A stretch of 64,000 nt of DNA from Porphyromonadaceae bacterium H1 (GCA_001653155.1 BDEJ01000037.1:1-64000), one strand, 5' to 3'; shown: positions 8,623 to 18,109, counted from the first letter of the stretch. Notes: generated by a model not told the origin, from the sequence alone. Translations and numbers: made by a program.

Positions 8623-8660
8623 AAGGCGGAGAAAGAAGGCCTTCTTTCTCCGCCTTTTTC
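8623..8660 (+). terminator. Terminator of the B12 operon
   Basis: A long GC-rich hairpin (AAGGCGGAGAAAGAAG paired with its complement ending at 8657) is followed by a T run. It lies 20 nt after the BtuH-like stop and ends the btuB-btuG-btuH-like transcript. Confidence 0.93.
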
Positions 8661-8740
8661 CTAAAAACGCAAGCACAAAATCGACAAGCTTTGGGAAGGA
8701 AAACTACAGTTAACCGAAGGCCGACAGCCCGGCAAAAGAC

Positions 8741-8771
8741 TTGGGCAAAAGGCCTGTATATTGTATCTTTG
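8741..8771 (+). promoter_or_regulatory. Promoter of ispE
   Basis: TTGG near 8741 and TATCTTTG at 8764-8771, about 20 bp apart, fit the Bacteroidetes consensus. The box overlaps an in-frame TTG codon at 8761, which therefore cannot be the translation start. Confidence 0.65.
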
Positions 8772-8796
8772 CAGCAGAAAAAAGAAACTTCGCCTC

Positions 8797-9618
8797 ATGA
8801 TTACGCATCCGAATGCCAAGATAAACCTCGGCTTGCACATACTGAATAAAAGACCCGACGGCTACCACAACATCGAAACCGTATTTTATCCCATCGGCCT
8901 CTGCGATCGCTTGGAGATAATCTCCTCGGAGAACTGCCAGGACTATTGCTTCTCAAGCTCGGGCATCAGCCTCGCCACAAGCGATCCGGAGGATAACCTT
9001 GTGCTACGAGCCTACCGCCTGCTGCAAGCAGAGCATGCACTGCCTCCCGTGGAAATAAGTCTTCTAAAACAGATACCTTCCGGAGCAGGTCTTGGCGGAG
9101 GCTCGTCCGATGCCGCCTTCACCCTTAGGATGCTTAACGAACTCTTTGATTTAGGGCTCAGCCTCGATGAACTCGAAGTTCAAGCAGCTCGACTCGGCGC
9201 CGATTGTCCTTTCTTTCTCCGCAACCGACCTATTTACGCCGAAGGCAAAGGAGACATTTTTAGTGAAATCGAAGTTTCGCTTCGTGGTTACTATTTGCTG
9301 TTGGTTAAGCCTTCGATCCACATCTCTACACCCGAAGCCTACTCTCTTGTCAAGCCCCGACCGGCCCTTCATCCCCTGCGCGAAGCTATACAAAGTCCCG
9401 TTGAAAACTGGAAAGACAAAATCCGCAACGACTTCGAAGAAGCTCTCTTCGACCGATATCCTGAAATAAGTCACATCAAACAGCAGCTTTACGAGCTTGG
9501 CGCCCGCTACGCCTCTATGTCCGGATCGGGTTCGTCCGTATTCGGTATTTTCGATCATGAGCCTCAAACCTCCGCTTGCTTCGATCAATGTTTTGTATCC
9601 GGAGGACTCCTTCCTTAA
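8797..9618 (+). CDS. ispE: 4-diphosphocytidyl-2-C-methyl-D-erythritol kinase
   Basis: IspE is the ATP-dependent GHMP kinase that phosphorylates the 2-hydroxyl of CDP-ME in the MEP isoprenoid pathway. The 273-residue protein has the N-terminal AKINLGLHI motif, the ATP-binding loop IPSGAGLGGGSSDAA (about residues 89-103) and the C-terminal GSGSSVFG motif. The start is set to the ATG at 8797, because the upstream TTG at 8761 is inside the promoter. It works in the same pathway as ispH at 33.9 kb. It is monocistronic and convergent with the hexuronate operon. Confidence 0.95.
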   Translation: MITHPNAKINLGLHILNKRPDGYHNIETVFYPIGLCDRLEIISSENCQDYCFSSSGISLATSDPEDNLVLRAYRLLQAEHALPPVEISLLKQIPSGAGLGGGSSDAAFTLRMLNELFDLGLSLDELEVQAARLGADCPFFLRNRPIYAEGKGDIFSEIEVSLRGYYLLLVKPSIHISTPEAYSLVKPRPALHPLREAIQSPVENWKDKIRNDFEEALFDRYPEISHIKQQLYELGARYASMSGSGSSVFGIFDHEPQTSACFDQCFVSGGLLP

Positions 9619-9624
9619 AATAAA

Positions 9625-9655
9625 TCGAGGTTTCTGCTGAAAACAGAAACCTCGA
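9625..9655 (-). terminator. Terminator between ispE and the hexuronate transporter
   Basis: A perfect 12-bp stem (9625-9636 with 9644-9655) is followed on the minus strand by TTTATTTT. It best serves the transporter operon. It may also slow plus-strand transcription from ispE, which ends 6 nt earlier, but the plus-strand T run is poor. Confidence 0.8.
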
Positions 9656-9686
9656 TACAAGTATCCTACAGCCTAAAGTCTTAACC

Positions 9687-11150
9687 TCAAAGCGGCAGTA
9701 CCGGACGAGAGCGAGGCACCAATAACTTCATAACAGCCCATCCCAAGAGATAAGCTACTGCACACAAGGAGAATACAATCAAATAGCCGGCCTCCAAGCC
9801 TTTATAGCCTAACAGGGAAAGTTCGGTCTCTTTTGCGTAGTCGAAAAGTAAGCCCGAGCCCAGATTGATAATCATCGCTCCAAGGCCTCCCGCCATTCCT
9901 CCAATACCCGTAACGGTGGCAATGGCCGACTTGGGAAACATATCTCCTACAGTCGAAAAAATATTAGCCGACCAGGCCTGATGTGCCGCTCCGGCAATAC
10001 CGATGATAACAACCGGAATCCAATACGAGATATGCCCCAAGGGCTGCGCCAAGAGGGCCAGCAAGGGGAAGAAGGCGAAAATCAACATCGCTCTCATACG
10101 TCCTGCGTAGGGCTCCATCCCTTTCCGATTTACAAAGAAAGTAGGGAGGTAACCACCCAGAAGTGAGAGCATGGAGATCAGATAAAGTACAAAAATGGCC
10201 AACTGGGCTCGTGGGTCGGAACTCGGCATGTCGTATACCGAACTCAAGTAAGCCGGCACCCAGAATAGGAAGAACCACCAAACACCATCGGTCAGAAACT
10301 TCCCAAGAGCAAAAGACCAAGTCTGCCGGTAGCGGAAACAATCCGACCAAGAGAGCTTCCACTCCCTTGCAGGCTGCTCTGTAAACTCCGATCCCTCTTC
10401 CAGGCAATCATCCTGATGGATATAGGCTAACTCGGAAGCATTCACTCGTGGATTTTCGGCAGGTTTCTTATATAGAAACACCCAAAATCCCATCCACACA
10501 AAACCTAAAGCTCCGATAATAAGGAAAGCCATCTCCCAGCCAAATTGCGCTGCAATAACCGGTATCGAAAGGGGGGCGAGCAAGGCTCCGATCTGCGCTC
10601 CGGAATTGAAAATACTGGTAGCAAAACCACGGTCTTTCTTGGGAAAGTATTCGGCCGTAGCCTTAATAGCTGCGGGGAAATTACCGGCCTCACCTAAAGC
10701 CAATACTGCACGGGATAGAATAAAAAGCATCACGCTTATGTGAATTACTTTACCCAGATCATCCAACGCAGCAATAGCCCGACGTGCCCCTTCGAAATCT
10801 ACCAGCCATTCTCCGGCCAATATCCCCGAAGTGGCAATACCACAAAAAGCATGCATACAAGCTCCCAAAGACCAAATTCCAATAGCCCAGAGAAAACCTT
10901 TTTTCGTGTCGAGCCAGTCCACAAAACGCCCCGCAAGCAGTAAACACAAGGCATAAAAACCCGAAAAAAACATCGTAATATAGCCGTAATGTGTATTAGT
11001 CCAATGAAACTCGGGTGCGATAAAATCCATCCAAGTCAAAGACAATACTTGCCGGTCGAGGTAATTAATGGTCGTGGCAAAGAAGAGCATCATACAAATT
11101 GTCCATCTGTAATGCGTCATTTTATCCGTTTTTATGCCTTGCTTCTCCAT
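9687..11150 (-). CDS. MFS hexuronate transporter (ExuT-like, ACS family)
   Basis: The 487-residue inner-membrane protein has about 12 hydrophobic segments, starting with YRWTICMMLFFATTINYLDRQ, the conserved TM1 of the anion:cation symporter family that includes ExuT. AGRFVDWLDTKKGF is the loop 2-3 MFS motif, and ALGEAGNFPAAIKATAEYFP is a strong hexuronate-transporter signature. It is the last gene of an operon with kdgK and KDPG aldolase, which supports galacturonate, glucuronate or ketodeoxygluconate as substrate. The start could instead be the later Met at residue 11. The exact sugar acid is an inference. Confidence 0.88.
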   Translation of the reverse strand: MEKQGIKTDKMTHYRWTICMMLFFATTINYLDRQVLSLTWMDFIAPEFHWTNTHYGYITMFFSGFYALCLLLAGRFVDWLDTKKGFLWAIGIWSLGACMHAFCGIATSGILAGEWLVDFEGARRAIAALDDLGKVIHISVMLFILSRAVLALGEAGNFPAAIKATAEYFPKKDRGFATSIFNSGAQIGALLAPLSIPVIAAQFGWEMAFLIIGALGFVWMGFWVFLYKKPAENPRVNASELAYIHQDDCLEEGSEFTEQPAREWKLSWSDCFRYRQTWSFALGKFLTDGVWWFFLFWVPAYLSSVYDMPSSDPRAQLAIFVLYLISMLSLLGGYLPTFFVNRKGMEPYAGRMRAMLIFAFFPLLALLAQPLGHISYWIPVVIIGIAGAAHQAWSANIFSTVGDMFPKSAIATVTGIGGMAGGLGAMIINLGSGLLFDYAKETELSLLGYKGLEAGYLIVFSLCAVAYLLGWAVMKLLVPRSRPVLPL

Positions 11151-11181
11151 ATATTTATCCTGTTTTATGAGTTTGATTAAT

Positions 11182-11847
11182 TCACTTCCTAATCCGACGA
11201 ATGAGCTCCAAGACTTCTTCGCACTTCCGACTTATGGCATGCCAATCTCCGGCGGCAATAAGCTTATCGGGAAAAAGCTTGGAACCCATTCCCACACAGT
11301 TCACTCCGGCCTCAAACCAGGCTTTCAAGTTCTCCTCTTCAGGCTGTACCCCACCCGTTACAAGCAGCATCGACCAAGGCATAGGCGCTTTAAGACCTTT
11401 TACAAATGCAGTTCCCAGCACATCACCCGGGAAAATCTTACACAGTTCGCAACCGAGCTCTTGGGCACAACCTAACTCCGACACCGAAGCACAACCCGGT
11501 ATGTAGGGCAATCCTCGTCGATTGACCAGCTTCGCTACATCAGGGTTAAACAAAGGGCCCACTACGAAGTTAGCTCCCAATTGAATATAAAGCGCAGCTG
11601 TAGGCGCATCTACTATGGAGCCTACCCCAACAATCATCTCAGGACAATCAGTCGCAGCCCATTTGCTTAATTCAGCAAATAGCTCATGAGCATAATCACC
11701 TCGATTTGTAAACTCGAAAACCCGGACACCTCCCTCGTAACAAGCCTTCATTACAGACTTAGCAACATCAATATCTTTGTGATAAAAAACCGGAATCATC
11801 CCGGTGTCTAACATCGTATTAAGAACTTGAATCTTATTGAATCGCAT
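11182..11847 (-). CDS. eda: KDPG / 4-hydroxy-2-oxoglutarate aldolase
   Basis: This aldolase cleaves 2-keto-3-deoxy-6-phosphogluconate to pyruvate and glyceraldehyde 3-phosphate. The 221-residue TIM barrel has the conserved glutamate in [10 protein letters not shown], the [11 protein letters not shown] strand and the likely Schiff-base lysine in [19 protein letters not shown] supplies phosphate-binding glycines. It lies 92 nt after kdgK and 31 nt before the transporter, making a compact operon for the lower hexuronate pathway. Confidence 0.93.
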   Translation of the reverse strand: MRFNKIQVLNTMLDTGMIPVFYHKDIDVAKSVMKACYEGGVRVFEFTNRGDYAHELFAELSKWAATDCPEMIVGVGSIVDAPTAALYIQLGANFVVGPLFNPDVAKLVNRRGLPYIPGCASVSELGCAQELGCELCKIFPGDVLGTAFVKGLKAPMPWSMLLVTGGVQPEEENLKAWFEAGVNCVGMGSKLFPDKLIAAGDWHAISRKCEEVLELIRRIRK

Positions 11848-11939
11848 AAAAGTATTTTTTTACACTCCTATCCCTCTCATTCAAGAGCCAAAGGACACAT
11901 AGTTTCTAAACAAGTTGATCGGGATGCCCCTGATTGTCC

Positions 11940-12983
11940 CTATCGTGCAACACGTCCACTAAGGTCTCCCCCCATAAGAGCCTCGACCTCAGCCACACTG
12001 ACAAGATTGAAATCTCCGTGAATCGTATGCTTCAAGCAAGAAGCTGCAACAGCAAAGTCCAAGGCCTTTTGATCGTTTCCTTCATAGTTAAGCAATCCGT
12101 AAATCAAGCCTCCCATAAAAGAATCGCCACCTCCCACACGGTCAACAATATGAGTAATGTCGTAGCGCCTCGATTGATAGAGTTTAGATCCGCTATAGAG
12201 AACGCCGCCCCAGGTATTGTGGTTAGCATTTACAGATCCACGCAATGTAATGATAACCTTCTTTGCACGAGGAAATTTAGTCATCATTTGTTTGCAAACC
12301 GACTCAAAATCCGATGGATTAATCTCACCACCGGTATGGGTAACATCAAATCCTTCGGGTTTGATCCCGAAAATTTTTTCTGCATCTTCTTCGTTAGCCA
12401 GTATCACATCACAACCGGCCACCAAAGCGGGCATCACTTCTGCAGCCGTTTTGCCGTATTTCCACAGGTTTTTACGATAATTCAAATCCGTAGAGACAGG
12501 TATCCCCATTTCATTAGCTACCCGTATGGCTTCAAGACAGGCATCGGCAGCCCCTTGCGAAAGTGCGGGAGTAATCCCGGTCCAATGGAACCAATCGGCA
12601 TCTTTAAAAATCTCTTTCCAAAAAATCATTCCCGGTTTTATCTCTGCAATAGCCGAATTTGTCCTGTCGTAAACCACTTTGCTGGGACGCGATACGGCTC
12701 CTGTTTCCAAGAAATAGATTCCCATACGATCGCCTCCTCGAAGAATGTGTTCCGTGGCAACGTTATGCCGGCGCAGCTCCATGATACAAGCTTCGGCAAT
12801 ATCGTTTTTAGGCAGGCGGCTTACAAACTCGGTATTCATACCATAGCCCGAAAGCGATACGGCCACATTTGCCTCTCCTCCCCCGAAGCTGGCATACAAC
12901 TGCCTCGCTTGATTAAAACGTTCGTAACCGGGTGTTGCCAAGCGCAACATTATTTCTCCAAATGTTACAATTTTCTTAGTCAT
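11940..12983 (-). CDS. kdgK: 2-keto-3-deoxygluconate kinase (PfkB family)
   Basis: KdgK phosphorylates 2-keto-3-deoxygluconate using ATP. The 347-residue PfkB-family sugar kinase has the N-terminal GEIMLRLATPGYERF substrate region, the ASFGGGEANVAVSL PfkB motif 1 and the catalytic motif DRVGGGDSFMGG (aspartate base in GGGDSF). It is the first gene of the operon kdgK-eda-transporter. A -7 box (TAATTTTG, 13046-13039) lies upstream. The upper-pathway genes (uxaC, uxuA/B, uxaB) are not in the window. Confidence 0.93.
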   Translation of the reverse strand: MTKKIVTFGEIMLRLATPGYERFNQARQLYASFGGGEANVAVSLSGYGMNTEFVSRLPKNDIAEACIMELRRHNVATEHILRGGDRMGIYFLETGAVSRPSKVVYDRTNSAIAEIKPGMIFWKEIFKDADWFHWTGITPALSQGAADACLEAIRVANEMGIPVSTDLNYRKNLWKYGKTAAEVMPALVAGCDVILANEEDAEKIFGIKPEGFDVTHTGGEINPSDFESVCKQMMTKFPRAKKVIITLRGSVNANHNTWGGVLYSGSKLYQSRRYDITHIVDRVGGGDSFMGGLIYGLLNYEGNDQKALDFAVAASCLKHTIHGDFNLVSVAEVEALMGGDLSGRVAR

Positions 12984-13038
12984 TGTGTGTTGTATTATGA
13001 TTTAAATATGTGAAATGAATATTCGTGGTCGAGCAGCT

Positions 13039-13046
13039 CAAAATTA
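13039..13046 (-). promoter_or_regulatory. -7 box for the kdgK operon
   Basis: TAATTTTG on the minus strand matches TAnnTTTG and lies 55 nt upstream of the kdgK ATG, just after the T9SS operon terminator. No clear -33 is visible. Confidence 0.4.
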
Positions 13047-13080
13047 CATTTCGCCGGATAAAAAACTAAAAAATAAACAA

Positions 13081-13122
13081 TGGGCTGCTTTCGGAAATCT
13101 TACAAATTTTCCAAGCAGCCCA
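13081..13122 (-). terminator. Terminator of the porPKLMN operon
   Basis: TGGGCTGCTT (13081-13090) pairs with AAGCAGCCCA (13113-13122), with a further GGAAA/TTTCC pairing inside. On the minus strand it is followed by a long T-rich run. It isolates the T9SS operon from kdgK. Confidence 0.88.
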
Positions 13123-13167
13123 TATAAAACTACGCTAACAACTAATAATTAGCATTAAAGTATTCCA

Positions 13168-14115
13168 TCAGTACTCCCAAACATCCATTTCGAAGTTCAA
13201 GAGTTCGGTTTCAATCCGGCTTTGCTCTTTTCTCACAAAAGCTTCAAATTTAGCAGGGTCAGATATCACCGAAGCATAGTTAAGCAACATACGATTGTAC
13301 ATATTGGAGTCTCCTAACAAATAGCTTGCATACAAATTTTGAGAGAAGAAATCATCAAAAGTCAAACGTTGTGTGTCGTTACCTCTCGGGATAATCATTT
13401 GCTTGGCTAAGAAAGGACGTAGCTCATCGAATATAATCCAACCCAAGATTGAATTTTGAAAATAGAGCATCGTATTTTCCGAATTTGCTTTGTTGTCCGG
13501 ATGTAAAGCATACAACGGAGCGATAGCCACAATCTTACTATACATACGCGAGTTGTGTTTATTAAAGAAAACAACCTCTTGTATTAAAAACTTAATTTGG
13601 TTTTTGACATAGTTCATATAGGCATTTTCCTCAATACGCCGGGTTTGAGTCAGGGTATCAACTTGTATCAAGTTATTTTCCCTTTCCTCGTCGTACATAA
13701 AAGCATCCGACAAATCGCCTCCTTCAAGTATTTGCGAATCATCAAAGGAAGGTTTCACATCCCGTGGATTCCTCCGGTACATATTAACTCCGTTTGTATC
13801 ATCACAAATCGCCTCCAAAATAACACGGAAAAGGCTTTTGTATTCGTCGTTGGGACGCGTCGGGAAATACAGCTGATAATTCTGCTTGTCCCGCATGTCA
13901 ATAATCCGGTAAACGGTTCTCGACCAAACAATATCATCGGCCCGGTGATTAATCACAGGTATCGTATCGGCCATAGCCGACATGGCTTCCGCCTGAAGAC
14001 TAATAATTCCCTTTTTATCGAAAAAAGGCAAGGGATTCTGTTGCGCTTGCGCCACGAAAGGGAGGAAGAAAAACAATCCCAAAATTTGAAAAACAAGACA
14101 TTTTCTCATATTCAT
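13168..14115 (-). CDS. porN: T9SS ring component PorN/GldN
   Basis: PorN forms, with the lipoprotein PorK, the periplasmic ring attached to the outer membrane in the type IX secretion system. The 315-residue product has a signal peptide (RKCLVFQILGLFFFLPFVAQAQ), then the GldN domain with DDIVWSRTVYRIIDMRDKQN and the IVAIAPLY and WIIFDELRPF segments typical of the family. ATGs at 14145, 14115 and 14109 are in frame. I use 14115, since the signal peptide begins there. It is the last gene of porP-K-L-M-N and the terminator follows. Confidence 0.93.
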   Translation of the reverse strand: MNMRKCLVFQILGLFFFLPFVAQAQQNPLPFFDKKGIISLQAEAMSAMADTIPVINHRADDIVWSRTVYRIIDMRDKQNYQLYFPTRPNDEYKSLFRVILEAICDDTNGVNMYRRNPRDVKPSFDDSQILEGGDLSDAFMYDEERENNLIQVDTLTQTRRIEENAYMNYVKNQIKFLIQEVVFFNKHNSRMYSKIVAIAPLYALHPDNKANSENTMLYFQNSILGWIIFDELRPFLAKQMIIPRGNDTQRLTFDDFFSQNLYASYLLGDSNMYNRMLLNYASVISDPAKFEAFVRKEQSRIETELLNFEMDVWEY

Positions 14116-14154
14116 ACTATTCTCTTTAATTCTGCAGTTAATCATTCAAAAAAA

Positions 14155-15687
14155 CTATAATTGAACTTGGATGGGAGGTAAGCTTCGCTGTTTTCCGTCC
14201 GGACCAACAGCTTTAATGCTTCTTATCAAGAGGAAGTCTCCCATTTCCATCTTCTGAATATCCGCCAGTTGTCTCGCAGTTAAGTTAGATCCACTGGCTT
14301 CTTTAGATCCAAAAGGCGTTACAACGGTGAAAGAAACAACATTAAATTTTGCTTTAACAAGTTCATCCTCCCCATAACTGGCAACTACCGCCACGTTTCC
14401 TTTCAGAGATCTTTTGGATAAGTTACCTTCCTGTATTTGCCGCACGATTCCTCCAGCATCAGCATATTGCAAGAAAGATTTCGGGTCCGGCAAATACTTA
14501 ACCCGATAGGGAGCACTTCCCATTTGCATTTCTTTTCCATCAATAAGCGCCCTGGTAATGATTCGAATCTCACCATCACGTGTCGGTCTTATTATATACT
14601 TACCGGGAGAGGTCATTTTTACGCTACCTCCATCCACTAAAACCGTCACCTTTTCGGGTGAAACTCCCGGAACTGATATACTAAAACGGTTATCAATACC
14701 TCGATATACGACATTCAGGTCTTCGTTTGATATTGTCGTGGAAGGCTCACCAACCACGTATTCATCCTGAAAAGGATATGTTTTAACATTACCATCATTA
14801 CCTCTGAAGGAAATGTAACCTTTATAGGGGAAGGTTCCGGTAGCGTTACATGCTACTTCGTAATTTCCATTGGGAACCGAAGCTCCTCCTACAAAATAAT
14901 CAGGTATCATGGTCGAGTCAACAGCAGAAAGAACAATTCTGGCAGTATATTTCCCTCCTTTTATCACATATTTACTATTGGGTACTACAAGCGCTTCAAT
15001 TTTATTCACCCTGAAATCCGAAGCATCGGTTTGCCCTTTCAGATACTGGAGGAGGTCAGCCTCTGCCGAACGAATGTCGCTCTGATATTTGGTCAGCATG
15101 GTTACTACGGCCGAAAGAGGCATCATTTCAAAAAGCGACGACTCCCAAGGCATGCCTTTCGTACTGCTCTCTGTAGAGAACACCTTCTCATACACTTGTT
15201 TTTTTGCAGAGTCATTAAGGGCCAATCCAATCAAGTATTCACGATATTCCTCAATCCTCTTTTTCAACTCTTTACCATGCCCTCCAACTAAAGCATATTC
15301 ACCAGCGACATCCAAATTGTCTTTCGCAACAATCTCTCTCGCATCAGGATCGGCATCACTGCCGTCCGCTAATTTCACCAAATTGGATTTAAAAGACTGA
15401 ATATAAGAGAAAAGAGAGTCTGATTTTTGCTTCAAACCGTTTGCTTTCTCCAACCATTCTCCGGTTTTAGCTTTGTTCTGATTGTATAAAAATTCAAAAT
15501 CATCGTAAAGTCCTTGGGTCCTTATTTCAGAAGATTTTATTGTTGAATGAAGGCTATTTTCAACCATAGTGAATCCATTCAGAATATCACTCGAAACATT
15601 CAGCGCCAACATAGCTGTCAACACCAAATACATCATCCCGATCATCTTCTGCCGCGGGGTTTCGGGACAGTTTTTTGCACCACTCAT
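14155..15687 (-). CDS. porM: T9SS inner-membrane/periplasmic shaft protein PorM/GldM
   Basis: PorM, with PorL, makes the proton-driven T9SS motor. One N-terminal membrane helix (KMIGMMYLVLTAMLALNVS) is followed by long periplasmic domains that reach the PorK/N ring. The 510-residue protein matches the family length. The opening ETPRQKMIGMMYLVLTAMLA block is nearly invariant in GldM. Several beta-rich domains follow, ending in the conserved C-terminal SIKAVGPDGKQRSLPPIQVQL region. It is 46 nt from porL and 39 nt before the porN ATG. Confidence 0.95.
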   Translation of the reverse strand: MSGAKNCPETPRQKMIGMMYLVLTAMLALNVSSDILNGFTMVENSLHSTIKSSEIRTQGLYDDFEFLYNQNKAKTGEWLEKANGLKQKSDSLFSYIQSFKSNLVKLADGSDADPDAREIVAKDNLDVAGEYALVGGHGKELKKRIEEYREYLIGLALNDSAKKQVYEKVFSTESSTKGMPWESSLFEMMPLSAVVTMLTKYQSDIRSAEADLLQYLKGQTDASDFRVNKIEALVVPNSKYVIKGGKYTARIVLSAVDSTMIPDYFVGGASVPNGNYEVACNATGTFPYKGYISFRGNDGNVKTYPFQDEYVVGEPSTTISNEDLNVVYRGIDNRFSISVPGVSPEKVTVLVDGGSVKMTSPGKYIIRPTRDGEIRIITRALIDGKEMQMGSAPYRVKYLPDPKSFLQYADAGGIVRQIQEGNLSKRSLKGNVAVVASYGEDELVKAKFNVVSFTVVTPFGSKEASGSNLTARQLADIQKMEMGDFLLIRSIKAVGPDGKQRSLPPIQVQL

Positions 15688-15733
15688 TGAATTGTAATAC
15701 TTTTTTAATTAGACACTACCACAACTTTCGAAA

Positions 15734-16627
15734 TTAGCTCAAGGAATTCAGCATATTTCCATATACCTGATTCAAGGCCCCTATTTGTTTTACCAATTGG
15801 GTAGTACCGTCTTTGTACTTTTCAGTTTCCTCGGCTATATTTTTCGTTGAAGTTCTAATCTTATGAACATTCTCAGTCAATCCGGCGAGTTCACTTGAAA
15901 CAATCCGGAAGTGTTCAGATTGTGCACTTAAAACTTCGGAATGAGATTGAATATTCTTTAACTGTATCTCATACAAGGAATTGATGGAAGATAAATTCCG
16001 GTTTATTCCATCTATTCTATCCGAATACTGTCTGGTATTTTTAACCACAGTATCTACATTTTCCCCTATCTCGTCGTAGGAGCTAGCGAGCTTCTGTGTC
16101 GATGCATTTAAGAGGCTTTGTAGCTTAACATAGCTGTCAGTAGCTCTCGAAGCCTCCGAAATATTCTTTGCAAAATCATTGGCTGGCCTTATAGCATCTG
16201 TCAAAACATTTAATTGTCGAGCCGTATCGGATAGGTTTTTAATGCCTTCGGAAAGACTCACCATATCTTCATCCTTCAAAGAATCCATTCTTCTCATGGA
16301 ACGTCCGTAAGAATCGGCCGTTTCAGAGGGTCTAAGAGCTGCCGCTCCGGCATTTAATGCTACGGGCTCTCCTTCCGATTTGAAATCGAATATTTTATCC
16401 CATTCGTATTCTTTATGAGGTTTGTCAAAAGCACCTAAAGCAAATAAAAGGGCCTCGACAGTCATCCCCAAACCAAGAATAAACCCAGCTCCCGGCAAGT
16501 GCAAAATCTTAAACATTGCTCCTATAATCACCACAGAAGCTCCCAAGCTATAAGCTACCCCGACAAAACGCTTCACAGAAGGGCTGTTCCACCAAATATC
16601 AAAACCTGCCTCTTTATTCTTTGCCAT
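15734..16627 (-). CDS. porL: T9SS motor protein PorL/GldL
   Basis: PorL is the inner-membrane proton channel and stator of T9SS. The 297-residue protein has two N-terminal membrane helices. TM1 contains GASVVIIGAMFKILHLPGAG and TM2 contains FILGLGMTVEALLFALGAF, with the conserved TM2 glutamate needed for energization in GldL homologues. A long cytosolic part rich in predicted coiled coil follows (residues about 100-297). It lies between porK and porM with short gaps. Confidence 0.95.
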   Translation of the reverse strand: MAKNKEAGFDIWWNSPSVKRFVGVAYSLGASVVIIGAMFKILHLPGAGFILGLGMTVEALLFALGAFDKPHKEYEWDKIFDFKSEGEPVALNAGAAALRPSETADSYGRSMRRMDSLKDEDMVSLSEGIKNLSDTARQLNVLTDAIRPANDFAKNISEASRATDSYVKLQSLLNASTQKLASSYDEIGENVDTVVKNTRQYSDRIDGINRNLSSINSLYEIQLKNIQSHSEVLSAQSEHFRIVSSELAGLTENVHKIRTSTKNIAEETEKYKDGTTQLVKQIGALNQVYGNMLNSLS

Positions 16628-16678
16628 ATAACATTTCTTTATAATTAAGTATAAAATTAATTGAGATCAAAGTTATTT

Positions 16679-18055
16679 TTATTCCCCATTATAGGAGCGA
16701 ACACAACGGAAGCCTATATAAGGGCGACTCTCATCCTGATATTCATAGGTTTTCACACCACACTGCAAATAGTAAGCAATGTCTTTCCAGGATCCACCTT
16801 TTATTATTTTTCGTTTTAAAATATCGGGATCGTCCTGTTTTGCGTTGTATTGGAATGTTGGGTTCATATCCAACACTAAGGTATTACTTGACACATAGAA
16901 AGCACTGGATGTCCATTCGGAGACGTTTCCGGCCATATCGTACAAACCATAGTCATTAGGAGCAAAAGATCCTACTTTCATCGTAGTAGCTCCCATGTCA
17001 TCGGTGTAACTTCCCCGCATAGGTTTGAAGTTAGCCAAGAAGCACCCTTTGTTATCTCTCACATAGTTACCTCCCCAGGGATACAAGGCAAGTTGTCGGC
17101 CACCTCGTGCGGCATATTCCCATTCGGCTTCTGTGGGAAGGCGGTATTGCTGCCCTTTGATTCTGTTGGCACTATTAAAAAAGTCCGAACGCCAGTTACA
17201 AAAAGCAGTAGCTTGATCCCAAGATACACCGACTACGGGATATTGCGCAAAGCCCGGATGCGAGAAGTACATCTTCATTTTGGGCTCGTTATAAGCATAC
17301 TGAAAATCTCGTATCCACATGATCGTATCCGGATAGATATTTACGATACGGGTGGAAATCAAGTCTCTACGATTTCTGAGTCTACGGATAATTGTTTCGT
17401 TTCGTATCACGCCATTCTCATCAACATAGGAGGTATCGATACGTACTCTGGCTCCTTCTTTATAGGAACCCGTGTTCACATCGTTTCGATTACCCGGCAG
17501 ACCTGCCTGCACATAGTCGATAGTCTGATAGCGATAACGCAACTTGGAGGGGTCCATCGTCCGATCAAGAGAAAGCGAATTCTGCCCATCAAAGTAAAGC
17601 TCAGATAAGATTTCTCTTTCTTGTTCGTCTTTGGAAGCCCAAGGAATTTTGGCTCGCCAATTGAGTCGTGCCACTTCAGGTGCAGCCGCTTGATTGTCAC
17701 CATTGCGGTCTTTCATGCGATATTCATCACGCCCTCCGATCACTAACAATCTGAGAGCTATCGAATCACGCACCCAGTTAACAAATTGTCGATACTCATC
17801 GTTAGTTATTTCCGTTTGATCCATCCAAAATGCATCTACCGTTACATTTACGGATTTATCGTTAGCAGATCCAATAGCAGATTGGTCGTTCTCGCCCATC
17901 ATAAAAGATCCACGGGGCACGAAGACCATCCCATACGGATTAGCTTCTTTAAATGTAGCATATCTGCCGGTACCAACCAACTCTCCTGCAGGTTTGTTGC
18001 AGGAAAAAAACAAAACAGTCGCAAAAAGGAAGATCCAATATTTCTTCATCGCCAT
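16679..18055 (-). CDS. porK: T9SS outer-membrane-ring lipoprotein PorK/GldK
   Basis: PorK is an outer-membrane lipoprotein that forms the T9SS ring with PorN. The 458-residue product has a lipoprotein signal (IFLFATVLFFSC, Cys at about residue 19). An FGE-sulfatase (formylglycine-generating-like) fold follows: MVFVPRGSFMMGEND, VTVDAFWMDQTEITNDEYRQ, YRLPTEAEWEYAARGG, YDMAGNVSEWTSSAF and YIGFRCVRS. The ATG two codons downstream is equally possible. Gaps of 51-54 nt separate it from porL and porP. Confidence 0.95.
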   Translation of the reverse strand: MAMKKYWIFLFATVLFFSCNKPAGELVGTGRYATFKEANPYGMVFVPRGSFMMGENDQSAIGSANDKSVNVTVDAFWMDQTEITNDEYRQFVNWVRDSIALRLLVIGGRDEYRMKDRNGDNQAAAPEVARLNWRAKIPWASKDEQEREILSELYFDGQNSLSLDRTMDPSKLRYRYQTIDYVQAGLPGNRNDVNTGSYKEGARVRIDTSYVDENGVIRNETIIRRLRNRRDLISTRIVNIYPDTIMWIRDFQYAYNEPKMKMYFSHPGFAQYPVVGVSWDQATAFCNWRSDFFNSANRIKGQQYRLPTEAEWEYAARGGRQLALYPWGGNYVRDNKGCFLANFKPMRGSYTDDMGATTMKVGSFAPNDYGLYDMAGNVSEWTSSAFYVSSNTLVLDMNPTFQYNAKQDDPDILKRKIIKGGSWKDIAYYLQCGVKTYEYQDESRPYIGFRCVRSYNGE

Positions 18056-18109
18056 TTGATTATATACTATACGTTTATTTATTTTATATCAATTTTTATC
18101 AAAAAACTT

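Noticed and set aside
11934-13013. Plus-strand 359-residue frame antisense to kdgK
   Set aside because: It mirrors a well-supported kinase gene and has no family signature; it is a shadow frame.
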